Counted from the stretch's first letter, positions 20,726 through 32,139 are shown. The stretch is 64,000 nt of DNA from Entomortierella parvispora (GCA_963573315.1 OY752147.1:1798001-1862000), one strand, 5' to 3'. Numbers and translations are program-made. Notes: generated by a model from the letters alone, not told the origin.

Positions 20726-22175
20726 ATGACTGCAGTCGAGCAAACAACGGTAGGGATTCAGGACGTGGACGCTGGCCACTTTCCCAAACACGTTACCCTG
20801 AGGACTATGTTTCGTGTTTCCCGCGTGGATTTTTTTTATGAAAAAAAGTAAAGGCTGCAAAGGTCGATGCTGACTCTGAAAACGTCTTGCTTTTCTTCTT
20901 CTTGGTAACTATCCAGGACATGACCATGCTCAACGGAGAAAACATCTTGAGCTCAAGTGATCACGACGACGACATCATAAACCACTCGATCTTTGATCAA
21001 CTGCTGGGGATGGACGATGGGGACGATCACGAGTTTTCACGAGCCTTGGTTTGGGATTACTTCGAGCAAGCAGAGGGGGCCCTTGTCGAAATGGACCAAG
21101 CTATGTAAGCCCCAGGTTTTTCTTTCTTTCACTTGTTTTGGAGGACACAGTCAGGAGCTTTCCACTCCAAGGAAAGATCAACAAAGGAACACCAAAAGAA
21201 ACCAGGGTGCATTGGATTTCCTCCAAAGAGAAGGAGACTGCGGTTGTGGGGATGGGCGTCGCTTACTGCATGAACTCTTTTTTTTGTGTGTGTGTATGTG
21301 TGTGTGTGAGAGAGAGAGAGAGAAGGAGAAGAGAAAGAGAGGGAGAGAGAGAGAATGTGGGTGTGTGGAAATGGCGAGTGTCGTGTTTTAGGGTAGGGCT
21401 GCATGTGGTTTGTGCCATTGCGCGTCTTTGCCCCGATTACCCGATTACCCTTCCTTTCCCAACTTGACTCCTGCCTCGATTTCATTTATGCAATACTTGC
21501 CTTTTTTCCCAATCTCGAACCCAATCGCGATGCATTCTTTTTCTTTCCCCTTCCTCCCGACACTCCCTCGAGGACGGGAAAGGGCCTGTGAAGAACGCAA
21601 GAGGAATAAGACGAGCCAACAGAAGAGGGCGGACATGGTGCAACCATGTCAACAATTCTTGTGCACCCGACAGTCAGTTAACAGCCAAACGTCGTTGAGC
21701 ACTGTTCCCTTTTTTTTCCTTCTACAATTGCAAAATGGTTTTTGATCTTGCCTGGCCAAGGATTTGCCTCTCCATTTCTTTCCCCCGGGCACTCGCAAAG
21801 GGCGCGCTTGGGCCGGGATTGGCTATTTAACCGTAGACCGCATCTCTATGCTAACGGCGCATTCCCTCCCCCTTTGTCCAAATGTGACCTCCTTCTCCCA
21901 TTAGGACGGAATTGAATTTCACAGAACTATCACGGCTGGGCCACTTCTTGAAGGGATCATCAGCAGCATTGGGCCTGACAAAGGTCAAACTCTCTTGTGA
22001 ACGGTTGCAACACTATGGAAACCTGACGGATGAGACGGGGACAACATCGATCACAAAAGAAGAGGCCAAGACTCTGAGCTTGGCACTTCTGATCCAGATG
22101 CGGAGAGAGTACAAGGAAGCAGAGGAGTATCTCAGGGAGTTTTACGAGGATCCAGAAGATGCTGATGGTCAGTGA
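20726..22175 (+). CDS. YPD1: Histidine-containing phosphotransfer protein Ypd1
   Basis: Relays phosphate from hybrid sensor kinases to response regulators such as Ssk1 and Skn7, upstream of the osmotic/oxidative-stress MAP kinase path. Three exons, 20726-20749, 20917-21104 and 21905-22175, give 160 residues. The HPt fold is clear: FDQLLGMDDGDDHEFSRALV, WDYFEQAEGALVEMDQAM, then TELSRLGHFLKGSSAALGL with the phospho-accepting His at residue 84. It ends with LSLALLIQMRREYKEAEEY. The codon for Met71 is split by an 800-nt intron, very long for this window, which holds GT and GA microsatellites. The stop codon is only 44 bp from the left end of a transposon. Confidence 0.93.
21285..21354 (+). repeat. 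GT/GA microsatellite in YPD1 intron 2
   Basis: A (GT)n stretch runs into an imperfect (GA)n stretch within the 800-nt intron. It leaves the intron ends intact. Confidence 0.85.
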
Positions 22176-22219
22176 AACCGTGTCGCCCATATTTGTATTC
22201 AATTAAAAAAAAAGTCTTA

Positions 22220-22233
22220 ATAGAGACCTGGCC
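22220..22233 (+). repeat. Left terminal inverted repeat of the transposon
   Basis: ATAGAGACCTGGCC, preceded by target TA at 22218-22219. Confidence 0.93.
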
Positions 22234-22458
22234 TGGAACATTGAGTCCGGATAAAATGGGTGTTTTCATCACCATAAAATATTTTTTCATTCTAAATTTT
22301 TACATTGGCTGAAAGCCCCAGAACTCGGATTCAATCAACACAGGTGCGGAACCAATTGGATGTGAAATGAGCGAGCAACAACAAAATGAAAAACTATGAA
22401 AAAAATGGGTATAGTTGCACAGAAATTAATAATTATTCTAAATAAATAAATAATTAAA

Positions 22459-23850
22459 CTAATCTTCTTCGTCAGAGTAAAAAATATCTTCGTCGCCCTC
22501 GTCGCTGACATCGTCTTCGGTCTCCTGGTCCTTCTCAAGGTCCCTGTTGTACAATTCCCAGTAGTCCTGGCCGATCTTGACAGTCTTCTCCCAGATGGAG
22601 ACCAGTTGGTCACTGCTGGTGCTTGCAAATCCCTCAAGCAATCGATTTCTTAGTGAAAGAACTGTCTCGTTCAAGTTTGGATTGAACGCGATTGGGTTCT
22701 TGACCATGCCCCAGAGCATCTCGATCGGTTGCAGTTCACAATGATAGGGCGGTGTCTTCATTATAGTATGGCCATACCCGCCCGCGATCTCATAGGAGGC
22801 ATACACAGGATGGATGTTCATATCCTTGATATGTTCCAAAAGCCCCAGGCGCGTCATAGGTCGGCCATTCGGACGCGTTGGCAGTAAGATTCCATTATCT
22901 CCAAACCACCTAACGACTTCAGCAAGAGGAGTGTTTGCTTTGGGGGGCGGGTTCTCCTGGCGTACGTGGTACTTGGCGCCGTCCATATGGATATTGCAAG
23001 GACCGTATTCGTCCGATAGTGTCTTGCAGAGTTCCTTGAAGAGGCGTTCGAATAGGTCGGCATTGAAGTTGCCATGGTAATCATGCAAATCGGGAGCAAC
23101 ACCGCTTCCCCGAACGAAATCAGGTATTGTGCTCCAGTCCTCATTGTCTCGGGCCCTTCCACCTTCCTGCCCGCGTGCCTTTCCAACAACTGGCCAGATT
23201 AAGATGCTCTTCTTCACGATTTCACCCTTCAATTTGTGGCCGTTGTGATACACGACAAACGCACCGAATATAACAACCATAGGCTTGCGGCCAGACTCGT
23301 TGACTGTTCCTCCAATTGGCTTCCATGTGTACTTGGTATGGTGATCCAAGTGACAATAGCTTTCATCCAAAAAGACTTCTGGGACGATCGGAAACCCTTT
23401 GGCACTGAGGTTTTCCAGTCGTCGCTCAAGGTAGACATGGCGGTAGTTAATAATGGCCGGCTTGTCGTGAAAGACATTACGTCGATTACCCTTCCCGTAG
23501 GTAAGTCCAAGATGGAAGAGGTAGCGTGTAAGAGTGCGTCTCTTGAGCGAAAGACCATGGTTGTCTTCCAACTCTTTGAGAATCAGAGCCGAGGTGACAG
23601 GAATCCCGGCTTTATTATTCTCGAGAATAAAAGTCCGAATAGCTGCGCCCAAACTCTCATCAATGGCAAGCTTTGGGCGTCCAATTGTCATTTGCTGAGG
23701 CTCCTCGTTGCGAATGGCGAGTCGAATTGCGTTTTGCGCAACTTGGGTTCCAACGCCAGTTACCAAAGCTAGTCGCTGGCGCGGTGTCAGCTTTTTATGG
23801 CAGTGGTGGAGAGGCCCAGCGCCAGAGAGGTGATGATGTACGTTGATCAA
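22459..23850 (-). CDS. Tc1/mariner-like DDE transposase
   Basis: An intronless 463-residue frame inside the terminal repeats. The N-terminal ~140 residues are helix-turn-helix-like (GRPKLAIDES, KRRTLTRYLFHLGLTY) and should bind the inverted repeats. The catalytic triad reads Asp162 in VFLDESYCHLDHH, Asp290 in NIHMDGAKYH, and Glu377 in YHCELQPIEMLWGMVKNP, the usual position of the third acidic residue. The Asp290-Glu377 gap is 86 residues, far more than the 34-39 of classical Tc1/mariner, because of an inserted segment including NGRPMTRLGLLEHIKD. The tail is very acidic (DDVSDEGDEDIFYSDEED). No premature stop or frameshift is seen. Confidence 0.93.
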   Translation of the reverse strand: MINVHHHLSGAGPLHHCHKKLTPRQRLALVTGVGTQVAQNAIRLAIRNEEPQQMTIGRPKLAIDESLGAAIRTFILENNKAGIPVTSALILKELEDNHGLSLKRRTLTRYLFHLGLTYGKGNRRNVFHDKPAIINYRHVYLERRLENLSAKGFPIVPEVFLDESYCHLDHHTKYTWKPIGGTVNESGRKPMVVIFGAFVVYHNGHKLKGEIVKKSILIWPVVGKARGQEGGRARDNEDWSTIPDFVRGSGVAPDLHDYHGNFNADLFERLFKELCKTLSDEYGPCNIHMDGAKYHVRQENPPPKANTPLAEVVRWFGDNGILLPTRPNGRPMTRLGLLEHIKDMNIHPVYASYEIAGGYGHTIMKTPPYHCELQPIEMLWGMVKNPIAFNPNLNETVLSLRNRLLEGFASTSSDQLVSIWEKTVKIGQDYWELYNRDLEKDQETEDDVSDEGDEDIFYSDEED

Positions 23851-24041
23851 GATGGAGTACTCATTTCGAGTGACGGGTGCTTAATGTGCGAGATTGACAT
23901 GGGGAGCTGGGTCAGATTGTCGGAAAAGGTTTTGGAGTGCCTTTCGAAGCTGTTTTGAGTCGTTCGTGGCGCGGACGAATTTATTAAGGGTCAAAATCTA
24001 TTCTCAAAAAAAACCAGCAATAGTTGGGATTGGATCTTTCT

Positions 24042-24055
24042 GGCCAGGTCTCTAT
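24042..24055 (-). repeat. Right terminal inverted repeat of the transposon
   Basis: Exact reverse complement of the left repeat, followed by target TA at 24056-24057. Confidence 0.93.
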
Positions 24056-24196
24056 TAATAAAAACCCCAAGATAAATCAAATCAGCTGTCGCCGCCAAAT
24101 TTTTGAACCAACTGTTTGCGATTATTGGCCACACTCGTTCATTCTTTCTTACATTCATTCAGAACCCACACCAGTCAACAGGACACAACACAGACT

Positions 24197-25451
24197 ATGC
24201 TCGGATTCGTTCGTCGCTCGCTCAATGCCATCGGCCAGGAGACCGTCAAAGGTTAGTCCACATTGGGTTTCACAAGCGTGGACAGGGATCTCTTCATGTG
24301 CCCATCTCGGAAAGGAAACTACATTTCAAAAACAGGAGAAGACAAAATGTGAACAGCACAAATGGGACAGACATTCTGCCCTCACCACCTACAGCCTTTA
24401 CTTTGACCAACGGTCGGGTTTATGGAAATATGTGAATCGTGATTCATGATTCATGATAGTAAACTAACGGCTGTTGCAACCTCAAAATACTTAGTGGCCA
24501 AAATGGATCACTCACCTTGGCAACGATTTATGACTTTGGCTCAGCTGAAATCACAGGAAGACCTTAAGGGATGGATCGTCGGATGTGACAAAGACATTGG
24601 AGGTTTCTCTGATGCAAAACTGGAGATTACAAAGAATGGCACCGGTATGTGAGATCGGCCAAAAAGAAATAATTAGGTGAAAACCCCGGCATTTGTATCA
24701 GATCATTAACCATGTGGTGCTTTTGCATTTGTATCGTCGACAGGCCGATTCTCTGGTCATCTTTCTTTGGATTTGCCAGATAATGAGACGGTTGAAAAGA
24801 GTGGATATGCAGGATTCAGGACAAAGGTAATAGGAAAGAAAAAAAAACTGAGGCTAGATGAGAGGCGAAAGAGATTACGAATGATCCTAACATGTTTTTC
24901 GTATCTCAAACCTTTTTTTATCAAAGACGAGACCAAGTTCAATTTTCGGAACTCCTGTTTGGGATACTTGCTTGTATGAATACCTCTCATTGAGGGTCAA
25001 GGGCGACGATCGCAAGTACTTTGTAAACATTCAAACAGACGGTTTTGTCCCAACGGATCTCTATCAACATCGCCTTTTCTTGAAGACCCCAGGCGAGTGG
25101 GAGACGGTATTGGTAAGGACCAACGATATACGCTTGCAAAAACCGTTCACTCATCCACCCTCATCCACCCTCTTCTGGCCTTTATCGTATTTTACTGTTG
25201 TGTGTTCTGACCTTGACCATGATCTGCCGTGTACCTATCTATACCTTTAGATCCCATTCAAGGATTTTATTCTCACAAATCAAGGGTTTATTCAGGAGGA
25301 GCAAGTGGAAATCTTTAGAGAGCGTGTCAAGAACGTGGGCGTATCCATTATCGATAGAGCCTCAGGACCTTTTGAACTCGAGATTGAAGAAATCTGCGCA
25401 GTGAACACTGGACCAGACCCAAATGCGAAGCCAGACGACGAGGACGACTGA
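24197..25451 (+). CDS. NDUFAF1: Complex I intermediate-associated protein CIA30 (NDUFAF1)
   Basis: Mitochondrial assembly factor for the membrane arm of complex I. Five exons, 24197-24251, 24495-24644, 24744-24826, 24927-25112 and 25251-25451, give 224 residues. The CIA30 fold is evident: WIVGCDKDIGGFSDAKLEI, GRFSGHLSLDLP, SGYAGFRTK, the block around IFGTPVWDTCLYEYLSLRVK, YFVNIQTDG, and LFLKTPGEWETV joined to IPFKDFILTNQGF. It ends in an acidic tail. For exon 4 the acceptor at 24925-24926 was chosen because it alone gives the right frame. The N-terminus MLGFVRRSLNAIGQ is basic and amphipathic, as in a mitochondrial presequence. Its start lies about 140 bp from the transposon end, so the promoter is partly transposon-derived or was displaced. 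Confidence 0.92.
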
Positions 25452-25734
25452 ATAAACCTCGATATCTTTTGCCCAGAAATAAAACCAAAGTCATATAGTA
25501 CATGAAACATGGCTGTATTGCGAGATAAGAATTTATTGTACAAGAATAGCGATCTCTGGTCAATGTCATGGGAATGGAGTTTAGCTTTGCTGGCAGCAAC
25601 GCAGTGAAGAAACAAAAAAGGGAGGAGTATAAAATGAGAAGGATACGCCGTAATGCAAGTGAGGTAGGTGATGTAGGTAAGTGGGTAATAGAAGCGAAAC
25701 GGAAAACAAAAACAATCTAGAGAATGCAGAAGAT

Positions 25735-28076
25735 CTACTGGCGACGCTTCTTGCCCTGGTCTCTGAGTCTCGTGGCCATCTTGTGAGGATCTTCAGGCTT
25801 GACCTTGTTGCGGTTCTTGTTCTTGACGTTGGCAGTCTCATAGTAATGAGTACCAACCTTGCCCTTGTTGGTGGTCATACGAGCCTCTTTCACGGGCTTG
25901 GCGGGCTCCTCAGCCTCCTCTTGCTCGACAGTCTCCTCAGTCTCCTCAACATGCTTGCGCTTAGTCGTCTTCTTTTCTGTCTTCTTCACCTCCTTGACCT
26001 CGAATTCAGTCGCACGCTTAGCTGCGGCGGCGCGCTTCTTGATCCTTTGCTTGCGCTCAGTTTCCTCGTCCGAGAGCTCCAATTCACTGTCGACATCCTC
26101 CTCAGCATCCTTGGTAGATTCCTGTCCAGGGATAGAGTCCACAGTCTCACCAACAACATTGGCAAAAACATCATCCCAATCCAACTTCTCTCCTGACATG
26201 GCGCTGCTGGACTTGGACTGTGCTTCCTTAGCCTCCTTCTTGGCCTTCTTCTCCTGGCGGAGCTGAGCCTTGCTCTTGCGGGTCTTGACAGCAGAGGAGT
26301 CCTTAGTCTCGTCCTCATCATCAGTCTTGTTGATATCATCTTCATCAATCTCATCGGGCAAAACGCCTTCAGGGAGATTGCTCTCACGCATGTGCTTCTC
26401 CTCCTCCAACAACGCGGCATTCTTCTCCAAATCCTCTGCCATAAACTTCTGCATAACTGGGATCTTGGAGAAGATCTGCTCGACCTGGGGCAACGAAGGA
26501 TCAATACTGTTATGAGCAGGGGCCTCCTCAATGGCCTCATCTCCAACTCTCTCACCCTCAGGAGGAGCGGTGTAGTATGGAATCTTGCCACGGAGCCAAT
26601 CATTCAAAACCATCTTGGCAACACTGCCGAGATCAGCCTCTCCTCCCTTGATCAACTTTCCGGTACGCTTAGCGAGCTGGGTCAAGAAGTCGACAGAGTC
26701 CTCCCAGTGATCGAGCTCATAAGTACGCTGGATGTATTCTGGGCGGACACGCTTGAGCAACTCGGGGATGTAATCGTCGGGTTGCTTAATGTTCTCCACA
26801 CGAACAACTCCCTTGAGGACAATATCTGTCTCAGTATCCGTGGTCGAGGGATGGACGACACCAGGGCAATCGATCAGGTAGATACGCTTCATGAGCGTAA
26901 TGTACTGCCAGACCTTGGTCTCACCAGGAATAGGAGCGACGTTGCAGACCTTCTTTCCACGGAGAGTGTTGATGATGCTGGACTTTCCAGTGTTGGGGTA
27001 ACCGATGAAACCGACAGAGATTTGCTTCTTGTCCGAATGAAGGGTCGAGAATTGACGGAGGAGCTGAATGAGCGAACCCTTACCGAAAGAGTTGTTGATG
27101 GAGGCGTGGAAGGCAAGAGTGGGGTATTCCTTAGAAAGGGTCTTGACCCACTTGGCTGTGACCCAGGTAGGGACGAGATCGCACTTGTTCAAGACAAAGA
27201 TCAGCTGCTTGTGGCGAGCCTCCTTCTTGATGTGGTATTCAACGTTGGAGCAACGAGTGCCCATGGGATCACGAGCATCCAGAACGTGAATGACAACATC
27301 CGAGGAATCGATAACCTTGTAAAGTTCTCCCCAAATACGCTTCGATTGACCCTTTTGGAAGACACTGTCTCTTGCCTCCTCAATCCAGTCCGTGATGTTG
27401 TTCGAAATCAAATTCTTATCAGCCTTCTCGTCGTAGGTCTCCAATGTCGACTCAACCTTGGCAGCCAAATCCTCCAAGCTGCTCATCGCCAACTTTGGGC
27501 GCTTGCGCTGAGCCTTGTTTCCAAAGGTGTCTCCAAAGGGTTCGGTCTCCAACACATGCATTTTGCCGACCTAAAAAGTGGAAGAATGATGATTAGTAAT
27601 ATGCTCCTGAGGTAATTCACAATACCATGGAGTAAGGGGGGAAGAGGGTCGTAAATAAAAGAAAAATGGCGAAATCTCTAGTGAAGAAGAACTTGCTTCC
27701 TTACATGAACGGGGTCCTGAAGAAGGGACATGGGCAACTTGTGTTGCTTCAAAAGAACCTGGAAGGGATCGTTGACCTTAGCGGCCAAGTTCTCTCTGAA
27801 GTTCTCCAAGGCTTTCTGGCCGATGACTCGAGTGTTTCCGAACCACTTGCGATTGGGGGCAACACGACCAGGCTCGACAGTCTTGCTCTGGAAGGAAGCG
27901 GCCTTGATGACCTTGCCCTGAGCGTTGCGGATGGCACGACCTCCTTTCAAGAGCTGGACCTGCTTAGCGGCCTTTGCGTCTCTGTAGAAGTTCTCTCCCT
28001 TGACCTTGACGTTACCAAGGCCGTTAGAGCCACCAGAGGCGGCGACTCTGTTGTGTTCCTTCTTTAATTGACCCAT
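25735..28076 (-). CDS. NOG2: Nucleolar GTP-binding protein 2 (NOG2/NUG2)
   Basis: GTPase needed for late nuclear maturation and export of the 60S ribosomal subunit. Two exons, 28076-27705 and 27570-25735, give 735 residues. The N-terminal NGP1NT region ([35 protein letters not shown]) is followed by a circularly permuted GTPase: LNKCDLVP (G4) first, then [17 protein letters not shown] (G1), then DCPGVV (G3). The C-terminal third is highly charged with Lys-rich clusters, typical of nucleolar proteins. A long antisense open frame exists here only because of the codon pattern. The gene shares a 286-bp divergent promoter with COX6A. Confidence 0.96.
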
Positions 28077-28362
28077 GGAGAAAGATGTGAGATGATGGAG
28101 GGGAAAAGGATGATGGTCGAATGAATGGAAATGCACTCTCTTTGAGGTTCCTCTATCGAGGCAAAAAAAAAAAGAAAAAAAATAAACAACACCATGACTG
28201 CCTTTTTAATACAGTGATTTCATTATGGTAACATGGAAAAATACGGTGACGTAAAAGGGTACAAATTGTGCTCATTTCGACTCGGACAGCGCAGGAGCAA
28301 TACACAGAGGGAGACAGAGCAATCCCATTCATCATCAATCCTTCTCTCTACTCATTCCTCCA

Positions 28363-29214
28363 ATGGCTTCCAGAATTGCTGCCGCCGCTAAGGGCATCCG
28401 CTTCTCTTCCACCGCTTCCGCCACCGCCGGCAACGCCTGGTTGGCCGAGCGCGCTGCCATGAAGGAGCACGCTGGTCGTACGTTCCTGTCTTCTTCCTTA
28501 CCCCTGATCAGGATTCATGTCGCGGATTCGAATTCGACCTCGGGATTGCGTTCGGAGCGCGGCAAATGGGCATCCGGATCGCGCTTTTACTGAGAATTAT
28601 AACTCTACATCTTGCCTATTTCCCACCTCACCACTTCGAGAAGACAGCCTGCAGTCAGTGGCGCTCCATTCACTCAGTTGACAGGAACAGAGATCTCGAC
28701 CGTTAGGAACGGAACGATTTTTAATTTTGCATGCATTCCGAAGGGGTCCAAGCACGCTGTTTGTTGGAATCAGTTACACGTGGCTTTCCCTTGACAAAAC
28801 AGGATCAAGGATAGAAAATGAAAACGCGGATCAAGGCTCTTGATAGAACTTGGCTGTTGACCCTGGTTTTCCTTTCGTCCAATGAATACTCAATAGCCGC
28901 TGCCGAGACCTGGCGCAAGATTTCCATCTATGTCTGCATCCCTGCCGTCATTGCTGCCTCCGCCAACGCCTACAACCTTTGGGCCAAGCACCAGGCTCAT
29001 TTGGAGCACGAGCGCCATGAGGGTCACGAGGCCGTCAAGTACCCATACATGCGCCTCCGTTCTAAGGTAAGGATTTTCGTTGTTATTTCGAGTTATCTCG
29101 ATCTCGTGTAATGGTACCATCAGACTCATCCTCTTGCTTCCCCTCTTTCTTTTTTTGTAGGCTTTCCCCTGGGGTGATGACTCTTTGTTCTTCAACCCTG
29201 CCGTTAACATGTAA
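28363..29214 (+). CDS. COX6A: Cytochrome c oxidase subunit 6A (yeast Cox13)
   Basis: Nuclear-encoded regulatory subunit of respiratory complex IV. Three exons, 28363-28477, 28897-29066 and 29161-29214, give 112 residues. The first exon encodes an Ala/Ser/Arg-rich presequence (MASRIAAAAKGIRFSS). A single membrane helix follows (ISIYVCIPAVIAASANAYNLW), then HLEHERHEGHEAVKYPYMRL and the conserved ending AFPWGDDSLFFNP. Two donors are possible for exon 1 (after 28474 or 28477), giving one residue difference; GTACGT was preferred. Intron 1 is 419 nt. Confidence 0.93.
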
Positions 29215-29914
29215 AGATTCGTTAGTAGCAGCTATATAGACGAACTAGAAATCACACCCTTGCCTTTCAGCACCCACTCTCGCACTAGAACTTTTTTACG
29301 CCCAAAAATGAAATCCCTAGAATTTTGTTGTTCAAACTAACGATCTTAAAACCACGCGTTCTACCTTTTGCACCTCGCTTGAAGTCTTCAACACAAGAAA
29401 GTGACATGAAAGACTCTTAATGTCGAACACAAAATCCCGCGGAGAGATGGATGGCGAGAGCTCGGGGATAGTTTCACTTTGCTGGTTTGTGACAAATGGC
29501 TGCTCTTTTGGGCTGGAGCTTTTTGACATGATCAGGAAAGGCGAAGTTTTGGGCAATGCGATCGAACAATCTTCCAGTCATTCTTTTTTTTTTTTTCATC
29601 TGGATCCCCTGACTTCCTTCGAAAGAGGTGCACGAAAGATGATAGCAACTGCATTTCGAGAGCCAATTGCCTTTGCAAACAGTCGTGTCAAACCCATTGA
29701 AAAGCATAGCAGACATGCAAACAAAAAAAAAAAAAAGTCCCAGACTTTAAAGAGCAACGGTTGGACACAACACACAAGAGAGTGCTCTTTATTTGTTTGT
29801 TCCCTCTCTCTTCTTTTTGCTTCTTGACCACACAACGTTCCCTCTTCCCTCTTCCCTCTTCCCTCTTCATTATCTGAACTTCTCACGGAACCCCTTCAAG
29901 AAATCTTCTCCATC
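29215..29914. other. Intergenic region before the lactone oxidase gene
   Basis: Holds COX6A 3' sequence, T and A homopolymers, and a short CCCTCTT repeat just before the next start. Nothing coding is supported. Confidence 0.55.
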
Positions 29915-32139
29915 ATGACCATTGAAAGCTTCAAGGACAGAACCCTACGAGGCATTCATGATCTCAAAAAAGACATTGCTGAAACCTGCACAGCGCAAGA
30001 GGCCAAGGTGCACCAGCTAAAAGTTGCCGCTCAGACGGGCGGACTCGGTGGGTTGCTGAACACGATCCTACATCCCTCCCCTGCCCCTGAGGGCAAGATC
30101 AAGGACGGGACTTTTACCAACTGGGGAGGAAATCAATCCTTCAAGCCCACCGAGATTTTGAACCCAGAGACGCTGGAGGATTTGGTCGATATTGTTCACA
30201 AGGCTCAGAAGTCAGGCAAGAAGATCCGCTGTGCAGGATCCGGACATTCCTGGTCTTCGTCCTCGGTCACGGATGGATACCTGGTGGTGATGAACAAGAT
30301 GCAGAAAGTCTTCGAGCCAGTATTTGACAATGAAAAGGGATGGACCATCGAATTGGAGACAGGTGTGTTGGTCAAGGACTTGGACGATGCATTGAGAACA
30401 CACAACCCACCTCTGGCTTTGCCGTCAAACGTCGTTTTGGATTCTGTAAGCAAAAAGAAAGTTCGTTTGGCTCTCATTCCCATGAGTTCATCTTGGTGCT
30501 GAAGTTTGGAACTGACCACCCTTCGCTGTTGCGCCTCTCATGATCCGCTTTACCCATAGGTTCGATACGGAGGGATCCTGTCCCTTGGATGCGTAAGTTG
30601 TTTTTTCTAATGCGTTGCCTCCTTTACTCTTGTTGTTGTTGTTGTTGTTGTTGGAGAATTGATTGAGGGCAAAGCACACGCTGGCAAAACACACATTGGC
30701 AACTCCAAAGGACGGACCGAAAGAGGAACTGAATCCATTCTTGTGTCTTCCTAATTGTGAGCAGTGTGCCTTGGCTTCACTCCAAAGACACAAAGAAAGA
30801 GACCCTAAATGGTCGGCTCCCAATGGTCTTGGTCCCTTTATTTTTTGCTCATAAATCGATCTCTTGTTTTTTCTTTGTGCAATCAATTAGCATGGTGCCG
30901 GCACCCACACAAGGACTCTGCCTGATCTCGTCAGCGAGGTCAAAATTATCGATGCCACTGGTACCCTGAACACTTTTACACCTGAGAAGAATCCAGAGGA
31001 GTTCTCGGCCGCCTGTGTGAACCTTGGGTTGCTCGGTCTCATCTACACCTACACGATGCGCGTCGAGCCAATGTTCAAGATGCACATGGTATGGAAGAGG
31101 ATAAACACTTTGGCTACGTTAAAAAATTGTTTAGTCATTTGTTTTATCGCGTTATTGACGCCTGGGCTGTCTATCTTGTGACCTTTAGACGGACACGTAC
31201 CCTCCTCTTAGCGACTACTTCACTTCGCCAGAGCTTTCAGGACCCAAGCTCAAGGCCATGGTTCTCGGCAATGACTCGACGGAGATCTTTTATTGGCCCT
31301 TCAACACTCCTGGTCTCGGCCGTGCCAACGATCATATCTGGATCAAGCAATGGCAGCGCACCAAGAACCTTCCAGTGACTGTCAGTCCCTCCAAGGAGGG
31401 CTTCACAAAACTGTGGCAGGGTTACGAAACCGAATTCGGCGATCACCTGTACGAGTTTATGGCCGCCCACCCATACAGTGCCCCTTTTGTGAACTGTCTG
31501 CTGTTCCAGGCCATTGGTGGCAAAGATGCAGAGGCAGTTTTGGAGGCTCCAGATGCGATCCATTACCAAGCCGGAATCGACAACTTGCCCTGCGTAGATT
31601 TAGAGATGGCGTTGAAGGTCAATGAGGATTTCTCTAACGTGGTTGTGGCCTGGAACTTTGTGATTGACCAACTGTACGAGTATGCAAAGAGAGGCGAGTT
31701 CCCCTTGAACCTGACGCTGGAGATGAGATTCGTCAAGGCTTCCAACCTGCTCATGTCAGCAGCCTATGACGAAGACCCTGAAGCGATCTATTGTATGATT
31801 GAGATCCTTTCAGTCAAGAACACCAAGGGGTTCGATGAATTTGCTAGTATGATTGCAAAGTTCTGGATGGATCAGTTCAATGCCAGGTAATAATCTACAA
31901 AACAACCGTCCATCATCTCAAGAAAACTGATTTTCATGCCAACATCCAAACTGACACTTCATCCTGTATCTGCTCATAGACCTCATTGGGCCAAGATGTG
32001 GGAGTATGTCCCAGGCATCGTCCCATATCTTCGCAAACAATCAGGAGATCGTTACAACCGCTTCGAGACTGTGCGAAGAAAGTACGATCCCTCTGGCATG
32101 TTCATGAACGCGACTTTTGCCGGTATTCTTGGGCACTAG
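29915..32139 (+). CDS. ALO1: D-arabinono-1,4-lactone oxidase (FAD-linked)
   Basis: Last step of D-erythroascorbate synthesis in fungi: oxidises D-arabinono-1,4-lactone with O2, producing H2O2. Five exons, 29915-30445, 30560-30592, 30891-31088, 31189-31886 and 31980-32139, give 539 residues. An FAD-binding PCMH domain starts about residue 65 (FTNWGGNQSFKPTEIL, IRCAGSGHSWSSSSV). The glycine-rich loop GGILSLGCHGAGTHT spans exons 2 and 3. The C-terminal ALO domain contains the diagnostic PHWAKMWE motif at the exon 4/5 junction. The N-terminal extension of about 60 residues is helical with no clear membrane segment. Family members on plants or animals act on L-gulono- or L-galactono-lactone, so the exact substrate is inferred. 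Intron 2 holds a (TTG)n run. Confidence 0.85.

Larger units (their letters stand above)
22220..24055 (-). mobile_element. Complete Tc1/mariner-superfamily DNA transposon
   Basis: A 1836-bp element bounded by perfect 14-bp inverted repeats (ATAGAGACCTGGCC at the left, its reverse complement at the right). It is flanked on both sides by the dinucleotide TA (22218-22219 and 24056-24057), the target-site duplication expected for Tc1/mariner. Beyond 14 bp the two ends stay partly similar for about 15 more bases. It carries one uninterrupted transposase gene on the minus strand. Perfect ends, intact TA duplication and intact frame suggest a recent, possibly active copy. Confidence 0.95.

Noticed and set aside
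20452-20851. Several frames of Ser-Leu or Arg-Glu dipeptide repeats
   Set aside because: All are produced by the CT microsatellite before YPD1.
24042-24196. Possible part of the transposon used as NDUFAF1 coding sequence
   Set aside because: The start codon at 24197 is outside the element and the upstream frame has no Met or support.
26392-27615. 407-codon plus-strand open frame opposite NOG2
   Set aside because: It lies fully antisense to a conserved GTPase, has no family likeness, and arises from the codon pattern of the real gene.
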